64,000 bases of DNA from Annona cherimola (Eukaryota > Streptophyta > Magnoliopsida > Magnoliales > Annonaceae), in assembly GCA_030490835.1 (NCBI GenBank), contig CM059971.1, positions 44,750,012-44,814,011 of the forward strand, written 5' to 3'. The translations under genes were made by a program, and so were the position numbers. Within the stretch, counting starts at the first letter, position 1. Every line of letters begins with the position of its first letter. A model generated the notes under the pieces. The model worked only from the letters and a program-made list of their open reading frames with translations, searched no databases and was not told where the DNA came from. This document shows, one piece after another, positions 20,646 to 30,140 of the stretch.

Positions 20646-22517
20646 CTATCTCTTTGGTACCCATTTTATGGGTCCATTTGGGTTAGTAATATAATTCAAT
20701 CTTTGTTGCTCCAACTTAGAAAGCCCAAATCTTGTGTTTCTTGGAACCCAAACTAATTTTGCACCATGGTCATATAATTTCTTAAAGTTACACTTATAGG
20801 CTTTATGACCCATTTTATTGCAGAAATTGCAAGTCATAGGTAATCTTGGAGTAGACCTCCAAGTATGCATTGGTTCAAACGTTGGCCTTCTAGTCCACTT
20901 AAAATTTTTCTTTTGTGGCTTGAATATATGTGCAGTTTTGGTTTAATATTTTCCAAGTATTGGCACATTCGATTTGCCACTTTCTTTTTGCTCAAATGTA
21001 CAATGTCCAAGGCCTCTTTTATTTGTTTGAGCAGTCATGTTCAGAAACATCTTCACATTTTCTCCGGGATTAGAGAACTTTGCTAATGATTCATTTAATG
21101 ATTCGTTCTCCTTTTTCAATTTCTCTACTTCTTTCAAAAGCAATTCATTTTCATCTTTCAATTTTGATGATCTTTCAGCTAGTTTTTCATTTACAATAAT
21201 GACGGAGTTACATTGTTGTCTCTTCAATGTCAACTTGTTTCCTAGCTTTTTGATTTCCTCATATAATGAATCATATGCAAGTTGTAGTTCTTCTAATTCA
21301 GCACATTTGAGGCAATCATGAAAAGAAGAATAACTAGATTGAGAATGGCAAGGTTTGGAAGTTACCTCTTCATTGCTTGTGCACTTTGTTGAAATGGTTT
21401 GTTCTTCCAAAACTTCCGTTGTGTTCAAACACAACAGATTTTTTTCTTGTTCGACTCGCCCCATGCAGTATATTCTAGCACAATTTGCCGCCTCAAATTC
21501 GTCGGTTGAGGAGCTGCTTGTTGATGAAGTTTCTTCATTGACGTACATGTCTCTTCCCTTTGGTTTTTGGTATTTTCTACCTTCATGTCCTTCCTTCCTC
21601 TCTTGATACTCTTTTGATTTCTCTTCCGGCGTAGGACATTGAGCTTGTATGTGTCCTATCCCGCCGCATTTGTAGCACTTTGTTGGCTCCTTCTTCTTCT
21701 CTCTTCTTGTTCTTTCTTTGAAGTCCTTGAAGTTCCTTTCTTTTCTCACAAATTTTCAGAATTTGCGAGTGAGAAGTGCAATATCTTCATTATCGTTATG
21801 AGAAGAGGAGGTAGACTCTTCTGAGTTGTTTGCGGCTTTTAACGCGATGGCTTTCTTCCCTTTGTGATTGTCTTCGTTTCTTCTCTTAATTAGCTCATGT
21901 GACATTAATGAGCTAATTATATCTTCTAGCTTTAGTGTATTTAGGTCTTTGGCTTCTTCAATTGCCGTAATCTTTAGAGTCCAAGATTCCGGTAGAGCTC
22001 TTAGTATCTTCATGACCTGTTCAGATTCAGAAATAGCCCTTCCAAGACCTTTTAATGCGTTAGTAATTTTAGAAAACCTTGCAAACATCTCAGAAATATT
22101 TTCTGTTTCTAACATTCTAAAGTTTTCTAATTCTCTAATCAAAATGTTTCTCCTAGTCCCTTGGACTTGAGAAGTTCCTTCATAAATAGATGTTAGAGTA
22201 TCCCATATTTCTTTAGCGGTTAGACAAGAAGATACTCTATCATATTCAGAAGCTGTAAGAGCACAAAATAGTGAGTTCATAACTTTAGCATTGCTCTTTA
22301 CAGTTCTTACTTCCTCTTCAGTCCACTTGGAAGCTCTTTCATCTATAGGCAAAGTTACACCATCTTGGATTGCAATCCAAGAATCCATGTCGGTAGCCAT
22401 AATGAGTTGTTTCATTCGAAGCTTCCAATAGCAGAAATTGTTCCCATCAAACAATGGTGGCCTAGTAAATGATTGGCCCTCAGCAAAAGCGGGAACGGAA
22501 GTAGATTGGGATGCCAT
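20646..22517 (-). pseudogene. S1: gag, two stops
   Basis: Starts [17 protein letters not shown] (ATG at 22517). It has the copia gag domain ([17 protein letters not shown] ... [13 protein letters not shown]), a basic stretch, the zinc knuckle CYKCGGIGHIQAQC, an acidic region, a coiled coil ([20 protein letters not shown] and following) and a second knuckle CNFCNKMGHKAYKC near the end. Stops: TGA near 21751 and TAA near 20943. The protein coats RNA in the particle. The gag frame ends WVPKR and stop at 20646, out of frame with pol. Confidence 0.9.
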
Positions 22518-22552
22518 GATAATAGGATCTCTTTGGTTTAACTCAAAGACCT

Positions 22553-22564
22553 GCTCTGATACCA
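22553..22564 (-). other. Primer binding site of S1
   Basis: TGGTATCAGAGC on the minus strand, 2 bp from the 5' LTR end; initiator Met-tRNA type. Confidence 0.9.
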
Positions 22565-22566
22565 CT

Positions 22567-24146
22567 TGTTGGTCCCGAGTTAATGGCAAAACCCAAGAGG
22601 GGAGGGGTGAATTGGGTTCTTAAAAATTTTCTTTGGTAACTTAAAACTTAACCCCTTGAAAGTTTAATCCCCTTGGTAGAAGAAATGAAGTTCAAAGCAA
22701 TTGTAATGTAGAGAGCAGAAATATAAATAAAACACACAAGATTTTTATAGTGGTTCGGGCAACCTCCCTACTCCACTCTTCCAAGCTCACACTCCTTGTG
22801 ACTTGGGTTCCACTATTGTATTCTTCAAATACAATTAGAGTCACTGCTCTCTTCTAGATTCCAGCTCTAGGGGGCCTCAACAAATCTCAGCACAAGTAGG
22901 TGATGAGTTCCACTCCAATCACACACTACTTTGCTTTCTCTTGATCTTAGTTCCTCAAATTAAATCAAGTTCAATACAAAAAAATAAATAATAAAAGAAG
23001 TCTACACTTTACAGATGTGTAGAAGCAATTTGGCGCAGTGAAGAACTCGTAGTATTGGCTTTGAAGATTCAGAAGTTGGGCTCTTGCAGTTTGAAGCAAA
23101 GTTCTTCTTCTTTGAGTGGCTTGATCTCTTTAAAGCTCTTGTAGATGGGAGTTAAGCACACTTAATGATTCTCAGCTACCTCCCTCGTCCACAATGAATG
23201 CCTTTTATAATTGTGGAGGGAATCCGAACGTTTGAAGGTAGGTGGCGCGCATTTAATGCGCCAATGTTCGAAAATTATCCGACCGTTGTGACCCAAGTCG
23301 CAGGCGGAGTCGACTTCGGATGCGACTTCGCCCAAGTCGCAGATGGAGTCGACTTCGGGTGCGACTTCGCCTTCCGTTATCGACTTCAAGTTCCAGGTCG
23401 GGTCGACTTGGGTATCGACTTGACCCAAGTCGCAAGTGGAGTCGACTTCGGTGTGCGACTTCACTTCGTCAGTTGTCTTGATGAGCTTGAATAATTCCGG
23501 GATGCTTTGTTCCTTCATGCCTTTATTTCTTTTGCATTTTTCATGTCTTTCCTTTTGAATTATTGACTTCATTTTAGCTTGTTTTTATTTGCTCCATGTT
23601 TTGTAAGCCTATGATCTTGAATAACTTCTTGGTCAAGCTTATGCATCTTGTTTTGAACTTAGATTGGTCTTCATAGCTTGAGATATGCTTGGAGCTTTGC
23701 TTTGGACTTGATAGATTTAAGTTGATCTTACTCAAGTTGACTCTTGGAATGAACTTGAAACTGCATCTTTGAGCTTGAGAGCATCAAGTCGAACTTGGGG
23801 TCGACTTTGTCTACGACTTTATCCAAGTCGCAACTGGAGTCGACTTCGTTTGCGACTTCGGCATTTTGCTGTCCCGAATTCATCTCTGGAGTGTTTTTCC
23901 CGTCTGAAGTCGATGCTGGAGTCGACTTCACCTGCTCTTCTTCCCGTTTTAACTCTGGACGGATTTGGCTCTTTGAAGTCGATCTTGGAGTCGACTTGGG
24001 GAACGACTTGGCCTTCCATACTTTATTTTCTTCAAATGTATATTCCTTAAATATTTCCACAAGCGTGTTAGTAGCCAAGACTTACTCAAATTATTTTGTT
24101 AATCATCAAAACATAGATTTAGCTTGTTTTCCACATATTTTCAACA
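22567..24146 (-). mobile_element. S1 5' LTR
   Basis: 1580 bp. TATA-type box TATAAAAG at 23202-23209 (minus), with the GTCGAC array upstream at 23290-24010. It lacks about 50 bp of the array present in the 3' LTR (around 16946), a loss bounded by GTCGACTTC repeats. Confidence 0.93.
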
Positions 24147-24151
24147 CATTG

Positions 24152-25379
24152 GTCTTGTGGGCTGTTGCTGCGACTGCTGCTGCAGGAATCCAGGCGGCTG
24201 ATTCGGCCTCGTCTGGTTGTTTCATGAGAAGTTAGGATGATTTCTCCAACCTAGGTTGTATTTGTTTCCATACTGATTAGCTGGATTTCTCTGAAAATTT
24301 CTCACGTAATTAATGGACTCCGGGTTGGAGGCACATTCATCACTGGGATGGCTGAATTCACTTCACCACGTGCATATGTCTGCTGCTGTTAACTGCTATG
24401 GTGTTAACGTCCCTAATGCACTGACGTTGGCTGGCCTGGACAAGTTCTGAATTTACCGAGACAAAGCGTCAATGTGGGCCTTTATCGATGAAACCGCATC
24501 AAGTTGGAGTAGACCTGCACCTCTGCTTTTGTCTGATGGCAATTGATAAGTGTTGGCCACCATAATTTCGAGCAGGGTGTATGATTCTCGATAACTTTTT
24601 CGTAGCAGAGATCCGTTCGATGAAGAATCCACCATGTGATGGGTGGAATCTTAGAGACCGTTATAGAAAATCTGAATTTATACTCATGCCTGAATTCCAT
24701 GATGCGGGCACTTTCGGAGCAGGTCTTTGAAACGATCTCATGCCTCTGATAGGGTCTCCTCACCGTGTTGCTTGAATGAGACTATATCCATTCTCAGCTT
24801 GGCTAACTTGGCCGGCAAAAAGTATTTTTTTAGAAATTTCTGAGCCAAGTCATTCCATGTGTTGATGGAGTTCGGTGGCAAAGAGTCTAGCCACTCAGAA
24901 GCTCGATCACGCAGAGAAAATGGAAACGTTCGAAGTCGCAACGCTTCGTCGGAGACTCCGTTCTGCTTGAAAGTGTTCATAATCTGCAGAAAATTCCGCA
25001 GATGGCGGTGCGGGTCTTCAGATGCAAGACCTCCGAACTGCCCGATAGACTGGAGCATCTGGAAAATCACCGGTTTGATTTCAAAATTGTTGGTGTCGAT
25101 CGGAGGAGGTGCAATACTAGTCTGAACAGCATTTTGGCCAAGAGCAATCAGATCCCAAATTGACTGGTCCAAATCATCTTGAGGTGGAAGATTCGGGATC
25201 TCGATCCTCTAATTTTTCGGCTAGTTTACATGGACATTATCCTCTTAGTTCTCGATATGCTCCATAGTATGCTTTTGGTTTCTATCCTCCTTGCTCTTTC
25301 GACGCCTTCTCAAATAGGTTCTTTCGGGTTCTGGATTAAAAGGGATGATAATCTCCTTTCTGGCTCTGCCTCGGCGCAT
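24152..25379 (-). pseudogene. A1: gag, N-terminal and central part
   Basis: A likely start is the ATG at 25379 (MRRGRARKEIIIPFNPEPER). After stops the frame continues (RIEIPNLPPQDDLDQSIWDL). The core at 25172-24738 has FEIKPVIFQMLQSIGQFGG, EDPHRHLRNFLQIMNTF, LRTFPFSLRDRASEWLDSLP and TWNDLAQKFLKKYFLP, the standard Athila gag domain. Downstream are the frame with GWRNHPNFS and a Gln/Pro-rich tail, cut by S1 at 24151. The C-terminal part is at 15588-15109. Several stops and shifts make it inactive. Confidence 0.85.
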
Positions 25380-25532
25380 GCAATATGAGATAATTCTGCA
25401 AAAACCAATGAACTTGAACTAGCAGAAAGAAAAAGAAAGAAGAAATTCTAATATAAAAGAAATACTTAAAATAAGATATTCTACAAAATTGTACAAGAAA
25501 GCAATAAAACTAAATATAATTGGTTAAGCAAT

Positions 25533-25550
25533 TCCCCGGCAACGGCACCA
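25533..25550 (-). other. Primer binding site of A1 (tRNA-Asp type)
   Basis: Minus strand TGGTGCCGTTGCCGGGGA, one base off TGGCGCCGTTGCCGGGGA, which matches the 3' end of tRNA-Asp and is usual for Athila. It is 6 bp from the LTR. Confidence 0.88.
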
Positions 25551-25556
25551 AAAACT

Positions 25557-25963
25557 TGACAAGCTGCGTATATGTCTATTAAATTGCTCGCTATTTACGC
25601 AAGTATATGTGTCGTATCAAGTAATAAAGAGTGAGTAGAGTATCGTTCCCACGAGAAATTGTTAACCGGAATTATTATTTAGCTTAACTGCTTTCGATGG
25701 AAGGAAAATTCTGGTTTTGTGATTTAACTAAGCTAACGGTTGCAAAAAGAAATCAGAGTAGAGATTACAAGACTACTGAATACTAAAAGCGATTTTGCCG
25801 ATTAGGGATGACAGATGGATAGATCGTAATCCTTGAATCTAACTATATTTCTCTGGTTCTTGTTAAGCGGATTGCATATGAATTTACTAGCCCAAGTTCA
25901 TGTATCTTCATATATATCTTCCAACAGTATATAAAGCTAATTACACCCTATTTAAGTGCTATG
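25557..25963 (-). mobile_element. A1 5' LTR, downstream part (before S2)
   Basis: 407 bp collinear with 9310-9718 of the other LTR. It ends in CTATG, the target duplication of S2, and the LTR continues at 36823. Confidence 0.92.
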
Positions 25964-27709
25964 TGTTGGTCCCGAGTTAATGGCAAAACCCAAGAGGGGA
26001 GGGGTGAATTGGGTATTTAAAAATTTATAACTTAAACAGAAACTTAACCCCGGATTAATCCAGTCCCCTTAATGAAGAATCGAAATGGAAAGCAATATAA
26101 TGTAGAGAGCAGATAAATAAATCAAACACACAAGATTTTTATAGTGGTTCGGGCAACCTCCCTACTCCACTCTTCCAAGCTCACACTCCTTGTGACTTGG
26201 GTTCCACTATTGTATTCTCTCAATACAATTAGAGCCACTGCACTCTTCTAGATTCTAGCTCTAGGGGGCATATAACACACTGCTCAAATAGGTGATGAGT
26301 CTCACTCCAATCACACACTACTTAGCATACACTTGATCCTAGTTCCTCAAACTAGATCAAGTTCAATCACAAATAAATGAAACAACATAGAAATCTACAC
26401 TTTACAGATGTGTAGTAACAATTAGGCGCAGAGAAGAACTTGAAGAGTTGGCTTTCAAGATTCTGAAATGAAGCTCTTGCAGTTTGAAGTAGAGTTCTTC
26501 TTCTTTGAGTGGCTTGATCTCTTTTGAGCTCTTGAATATAGTAGTTAAGCACACTTAATGATTCTCAGCTACTTCCCTCGTCCACCATGAATGCTATTTA
26601 TAATTTTGGAGGGAATCCGAACATTAGAGGGTAGGTGGCGCGCATTTAATGCGCCAACGTTCGAATAAATTCCGACCGTTGCGACCCAAGTCGCATGTGG
26701 AGTCGACTTCGGATGCGACTTCGCCCAAGTCGCAGATGGAGTCGACTTCGGGTGCGACTTCGCTTCACCGTCGCAACTTCAAGTTTCAGTCAGGGTCGAC
26801 TTGGTTATCAACTTGACCCAAGTCGCGGGTGAAGTCGACTTCGAGTGCGACTTCACCTTGTCAGGTTCCAAGTCTAAGTCTTGAGTCGACTTTGGCTTCC
26901 GACTTCAACTCAAGTCGATCATGGAGTCGACTTGGGTTGCGACTTGACTTGGTCTTTGCAAAACACGCTTTGTTCTTCATTTGATCTTCCTCTATCTTGC
27001 TTGGCTTGTTTCCTTGATGATTCTGAGTTTTGAATCATGCGCCTTGCTTTGCATTTGACTCAGTTGGTCTTTAAGACTTGATAGACTTGATTTCATCTTG
27101 AACATGCATTCCAGCTTATCTTCTGAAAAATCGCGTCTGCCCGATCGAAGTTGATGTCGGAGTCGACTTCGACTGCGACTTCACCTCAAGTCGCACGTGG
27201 AGTCGACTTGGGGTGCGACTTCGGCACTTCGTGTTCTGAGCTTCGACTCTGGACAGTTTTTATCATCTGAAGTCGATGTCGAGGTCGACTTCGTTTGCGA
27301 CTTGGCTACCCAAGTCGCAGGTGGAGTCGACTTGGCCTGCGACTTCACTTGCTCTTCTCCCGTTTTCAACTCTGGACAGTTTTTCATGTTTGAAGTCGAT
27401 AGCGAGGTCGACTTCGTTTGCGACTTGGCTTCTCAAGTCGCATGTGGAGTCAATTTGGGATGCGACTTCACCTGTAAGTTGGTTTTGCCTTTTAGGTTCT
27501 TTCTCAAGTTAATAGTTAAGTCGACTTTGGGATCGACTTCACTCTAAGTCGAAGTCCAAGTCGACTTGGGGATCGACTTGGCTACTTAAGTTCCTTAAAA
27601 CAAGTGGCAAACTCATTAGTCCTTTAAATATACTCAAGTTAGTTGTTGTTAATCATCAAAACTTAATCTTTGGTCAATTTTACTTTGTTTTGAAGTATTG
27701 TTTCCAACA
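25964..27709 (-). mobile_element. S2 3' LTR
   Basis: 1746 bp. TATA box TATAAATA at 26595-26602 (minus). Upstream on the minus strand is a GGCGC ... GCGCC inverted repeat (about 26637-26655), then the GTCGAC array (about 26690-27580). Confidence 0.94.
26690..27580 (-). repeat. GTCGAC / AAGTCGCA array in S2 3' LTR
   Basis: Dense clusters at about 26690-26955 and 27150-27580. A typical unit is AAGTCGCA, about 9 bp, GTCGACTT, about 5 bp, TGCGACTT, with cores about 40 bp apart (for example 26702 and 26741). The identical array is in the 5' LTR at about 35800-36690. Confidence 0.9.
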
Positions 27710-28004
27710 ATCTCTCCCTTTTTGATGATTGACAAAACTAAATTGAGCTTATACCTTTCAAGATGGATGCATTTAAGTATTCTTCGAAAACAGAGTATAA
27801 GCAATCATTCCATAACTTTCAAAACAGATTTTTAGCAATCATTCAATCCATATAAGCACATTTCAAACATAAGCAAGTTTCATATCATTCATGTTTTCAA
27901 TTTACTATGTAAAGCAAAAGAAATGAAACTCCTAAATACAAACTACCCAACCCAAAATAACACAAAAAATTCTACTCAATTGCTATTCTATCTCCCCCTT
28001 TTTG
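27710..28004 (-). other. S2 3' noncoding strip with two polypurine tracts
   Basis: The tract next to the LTR is AAAAAGGGAGAGAT (27710-27723, minus). A second, AAAAAGGGGGAGA, lies at 27990-28004, directly after the envelope-like stop. Both are linked to the word TTGACAAA / TGTCAAT. Nothing else is seen. Confidence 0.75.
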
Positions 28005-29600
28005 TCAATCTTTCAAAAATGATTCAATTACTAAGGACTTGGTGAATTGAAATTGGGAAATGGGATAGACAGACTGAGTTTTTTTGATGGGACGGACATG
28101 AGCTGATGAGTAGAAGGAGGAAACGGGTGCGGGAGAAGGCTCGCGATGAACTGAACCCGATTCGAAGGGATCAAGTTCAGGCATGGGTCGCTTCTTGTGA
28201 CGACCTGAGGCGAGATGATATCGGATGGTACGCAATTCCCGATCGATTCGATCCTGTCGGGAATGCATATTATTGATTGTCGCCAACACTTCGGTCACAA
28301 GACTCGTCATCCGGTCTTCTTGGTGACCCATTTCTTCACGGACGGCAACGATTTCATCTCTCAGATCTTTTAGAGTGACCTCCTCAGATGAGGTTGGAGG
28401 TACCCATTCACGTGCAGCAGATCCTTGTGGAGAATAGGATCCGTGCGATATGGGAGATGTTGGCTCCTCTTGAGCAGGTGGTGCCGCGGGAGGTTGCTCC
28501 CCCTCAGTCTGTGCTCGTTCTTCTTCCGGAGCTTCAGCCCTTAGTTCAAGCACGTTAATCTTCATCCGTTGAATGAGTGCTTTGTTGATGGCATTGGTGG
28601 ATTTCAGTACTTCGAAGGGCTCGCCTTCAATATCCACTTCAAAGTGTTCAAGGATCTTTGTGATCCAGGTGCCATATGGTAGGAGTCCCCGCGGATTGTC
28701 CTTTCTGGAGGCCAATGCTTCAAGAAATAGTCTTGGTAAGCTAACCTTGACTCTGTTTGCCACCTTCCAGAGTATCCCGGCTTCTTGTGGGTTTAACTGA
28801 TTTCTTCCACCGCCCTTTGGGTAGATGCAGTGGGCAATGAGAAGTCTGAGTACGCGAAGCCTAGGGGAGAGATCCATGTAATGAAGAAATTTGATTCCTA
28901 GGTGATATTTATTGCTTCGGGTGAGCTGATTATACATTTGATCCAGCGTAAGATCTTCAGGAAGTGGCTCATCTATGTGGGGAACTTCAAGTATCTGACC
29001 AATATTTACCAAGGCCGTTGCCAAACTTGGAGTTATTCCTCTTCCAAAGAACATATCCACTCCTTTAACAAAGCTTCCATAGTACTCTTCATCCCACAGA
29101 TAGTAAAAGATTCTGGTAAGATCAGGATAGACCTTTTCATCTTCTTTTAGGAGCTTCGTCCATCCTTGGAAATCCAATAGATCTTCTATGTCGGATCCAT
29201 AATCTTTTAAGAACTTGAAATCAATAATCTTGGGAATGAATACCTTACGCTCATAGAAATGTTTGTAAAACCTGCTGTGCTGGAGTTCGGTTTTGAAGTA
29301 TGTTGTTGGCATTTTCAACACTTGAGCTTTAGCAGCTGTGTTGCCTCTTCGACGTGCCCCAGATTGAGTACTTTGTGAGGTTTGGGCTTGTTCCTCACGA
29401 CCTGCTGTGTTTGACGGGGTTCCCGTTTGAAAACGCACTCGGCGGCCTGTGGAAGTAGATGGTTCTTCCCGGGCTCGCTTTGAGGAAGTGCGCTGTCTTT
29501 TTGGCACTTCGTCGTTGGTATGGGACGTAGATTGTCTGGGAACTGGTTTGAGGGATGGTTTTGAGACGGCTAGCTTAGGAGGTCTAGGTTTTGGAGCCAT
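28005..29600 (-). CDS. S2: envelope-like protein, intact, 531 aa
   Basis: Lies 3' of pol, the place of the envelope-like gene in SIRE elements. N-terminus (1-75): basic and Ser/Pro-rich with PKRQRTSSKRAREE, which looks like a bipartite nuclear signal. Residues about 90-340: globular domain with FYERKVFIPKIIDFKFLKDY, GWTKLLKEDEKVYPDLTRI, KYHLGIKFLHYMDLSPRLRV, HCIYPKGGGRNQLN and PYGTWITKILEHFEVDIEGE. About 360-405: Glu/Pro-rich linker. About 410-470: a probable coiled coil (LKDLRDEIVAVREEMGHQED and following). No signal peptide or hydrophobic membrane span is visible, so a true envelope role is doubtful. The frame equals that of pol, but the pol TAG and two further TAA codons (29754-29756, 29640-29642) lie between. 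The start is chosen at ATG 29600 (MAPKPRPPK); S3 has the same start at 57957. Confidence 0.75.
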   Translation of the reverse strand: MAPKPRPPKLAVSKPSLKPVPRQSTSHTNDEVPKRQRTSSKRAREEPSTSTGRRVRFQTGTPSNTAGREEQAQTSQSTQSGARRRGNTAAKAQVLKMPTTYFKTELQHSRFYKHFYERKVFIPKIIDFKFLKDYGSDIEDLLDFQGWTKLLKEDEKVYPDLTRIFYYLWDEEYYGSFVKGVDMFFGRGITPSLATALVNIGQILEVPHIDEPLPEDLTLDQMYNQLTRSNKYHLGIKFLHYMDLSPRLRVLRLLIAHCIYPKGGGRNQLNPQEAGILWKVANRVKVSLPRLFLEALASRKDNPRGLLPYGTWITKILEHFEVDIEGEPFEVLKSTNAINKALIQRMKINVLELRAEAPEEERAQTEGEQPPAAPPAQEEPTSPISHGSYSPQGSAAREWVPPTSSEEVTLKDLRDEIVAVREEMGHQEDRMTSLVTEVLATINNMHSRQDRIDRELRTIRYHLASGRHKKRPMPELDPFESGSVHREPSPAPVSSFYSSAHVRPIKKTQSVYPISQFQFTKSLVIESFLKD

Positions 29601-29710
29601 TGAGTTTGGTTTTGGGAGTTCGAAATGGAAGAAGAGGGGTTAGGAATGGAAGGGTTTGGAATGGCTGTTCGCCGGAGCTGGAACAGAGACTTTGCCGGAA
29701 ACAGGGAAAA

Positions 29711-29733
29711 AGAGAGAGAGAGAGAGAGAGAGA
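29711..29733. repeat. (GA)n microsatellite upstream of the S2 envelope-like ORF
   Basis: About 11 GA units (CT on the coding strand) inside a CT-rich stretch of about 230 bp (29700-29930), the kind of pyrimidine tract found in plant core promoters and 5' leaders. Confidence 0.85.
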
Positions 29734-29939
29734 AAGGGATGGTTTGGCCGGGATTAGAGAGAAAATGAGACGGAGAGAGAGAGAGCTGTCGGTGAGAAAA
29801 GCCGGAAACGGCGAGAGAGAAGTCGCCGGAGAGGAGAGAGAAACAAAAAAGAAAGCAGAGTGGCGGGAAATGGAGAAAGAGGAAGGGAGAGGAGAAGAAA
29901 AGGGAAGAGGGAGAGAAGACGGACGGTCGTGCGCACGGA

Positions 29940-30089
29940 GTCGACTTGCCTTAGGCGAAGTCGACTTCGGTCCCTCGGAGTCGACTTCGCCCTAGTGCGG
30001 AGTCGACTTCGACTCTGTGGAGTCGACTTGGCTATAGAAGCAGAGTCGACTTCACTTTTCCAAGTCGACTTGGCTCCCATGGAGTCGAC
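29940..30089 (-). promoter_or_regulatory. GTCGAC array between pol and the envelope-like ORF of S2
   Basis: Eight GTCGAC cores start at 29940, 29960, 29980, 30002, 30022, 30045, 30064 and 30084, so the spacing is 19-23 bp (about two helical turns). Each is followed by TT(G/C). They share the core with the LTR array. A CT-rich tract and the envelope-like ATG follow downstream. No TATA box is seen. S3 keeps a shorter version (58538-58601); S1, with no envelope-like ORF, has none. The regulatory role is inferred. Confidence 0.6.
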
Positions 30090-30140
30090 TTGACTTATCG
30101 ACTTGACCTTTTCAGATTTTAGTTTCTTGTTTGATATTTC

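Larger units (their letters stand above)
15594..24146 (-). mobile_element. S1: SIRE-type Ty1/copia element lacking the envelope-like ORF
   Basis: Complete minus-strand element with TSD CATTG at 15589-15593 and 24147-24151, inserted in A1 gag. Order: 5' LTR, Met-tRNA primer site, gag, pol, a 339-bp spacer with several purine tracts, 3' LTR. Length 8.55 kb, against 10.86 kb in S2. The difference is mostly the missing envelope-like region and its GTCGAC array. Confidence 0.95.

Noticed and set aside
26690..27580. GTCGAC array considered as a CRISPR array
   Set aside because: No uniform repeat with unique spacers; the sequence is an LTR of a plant retrotransposon and occurs in each copy.
29754..30080. 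A 108-aa minus-strand ORF after pol with a Leu/Phe/Pro-rich hydrophobic stretch, in frame with pol
   Set aside because: The hydrophobic part is what a CT-rich tract must encode. It ends 150 bp before the envelope-like ATG, and the S3 region does not show a matching frame. Not taken as a membrane domain.
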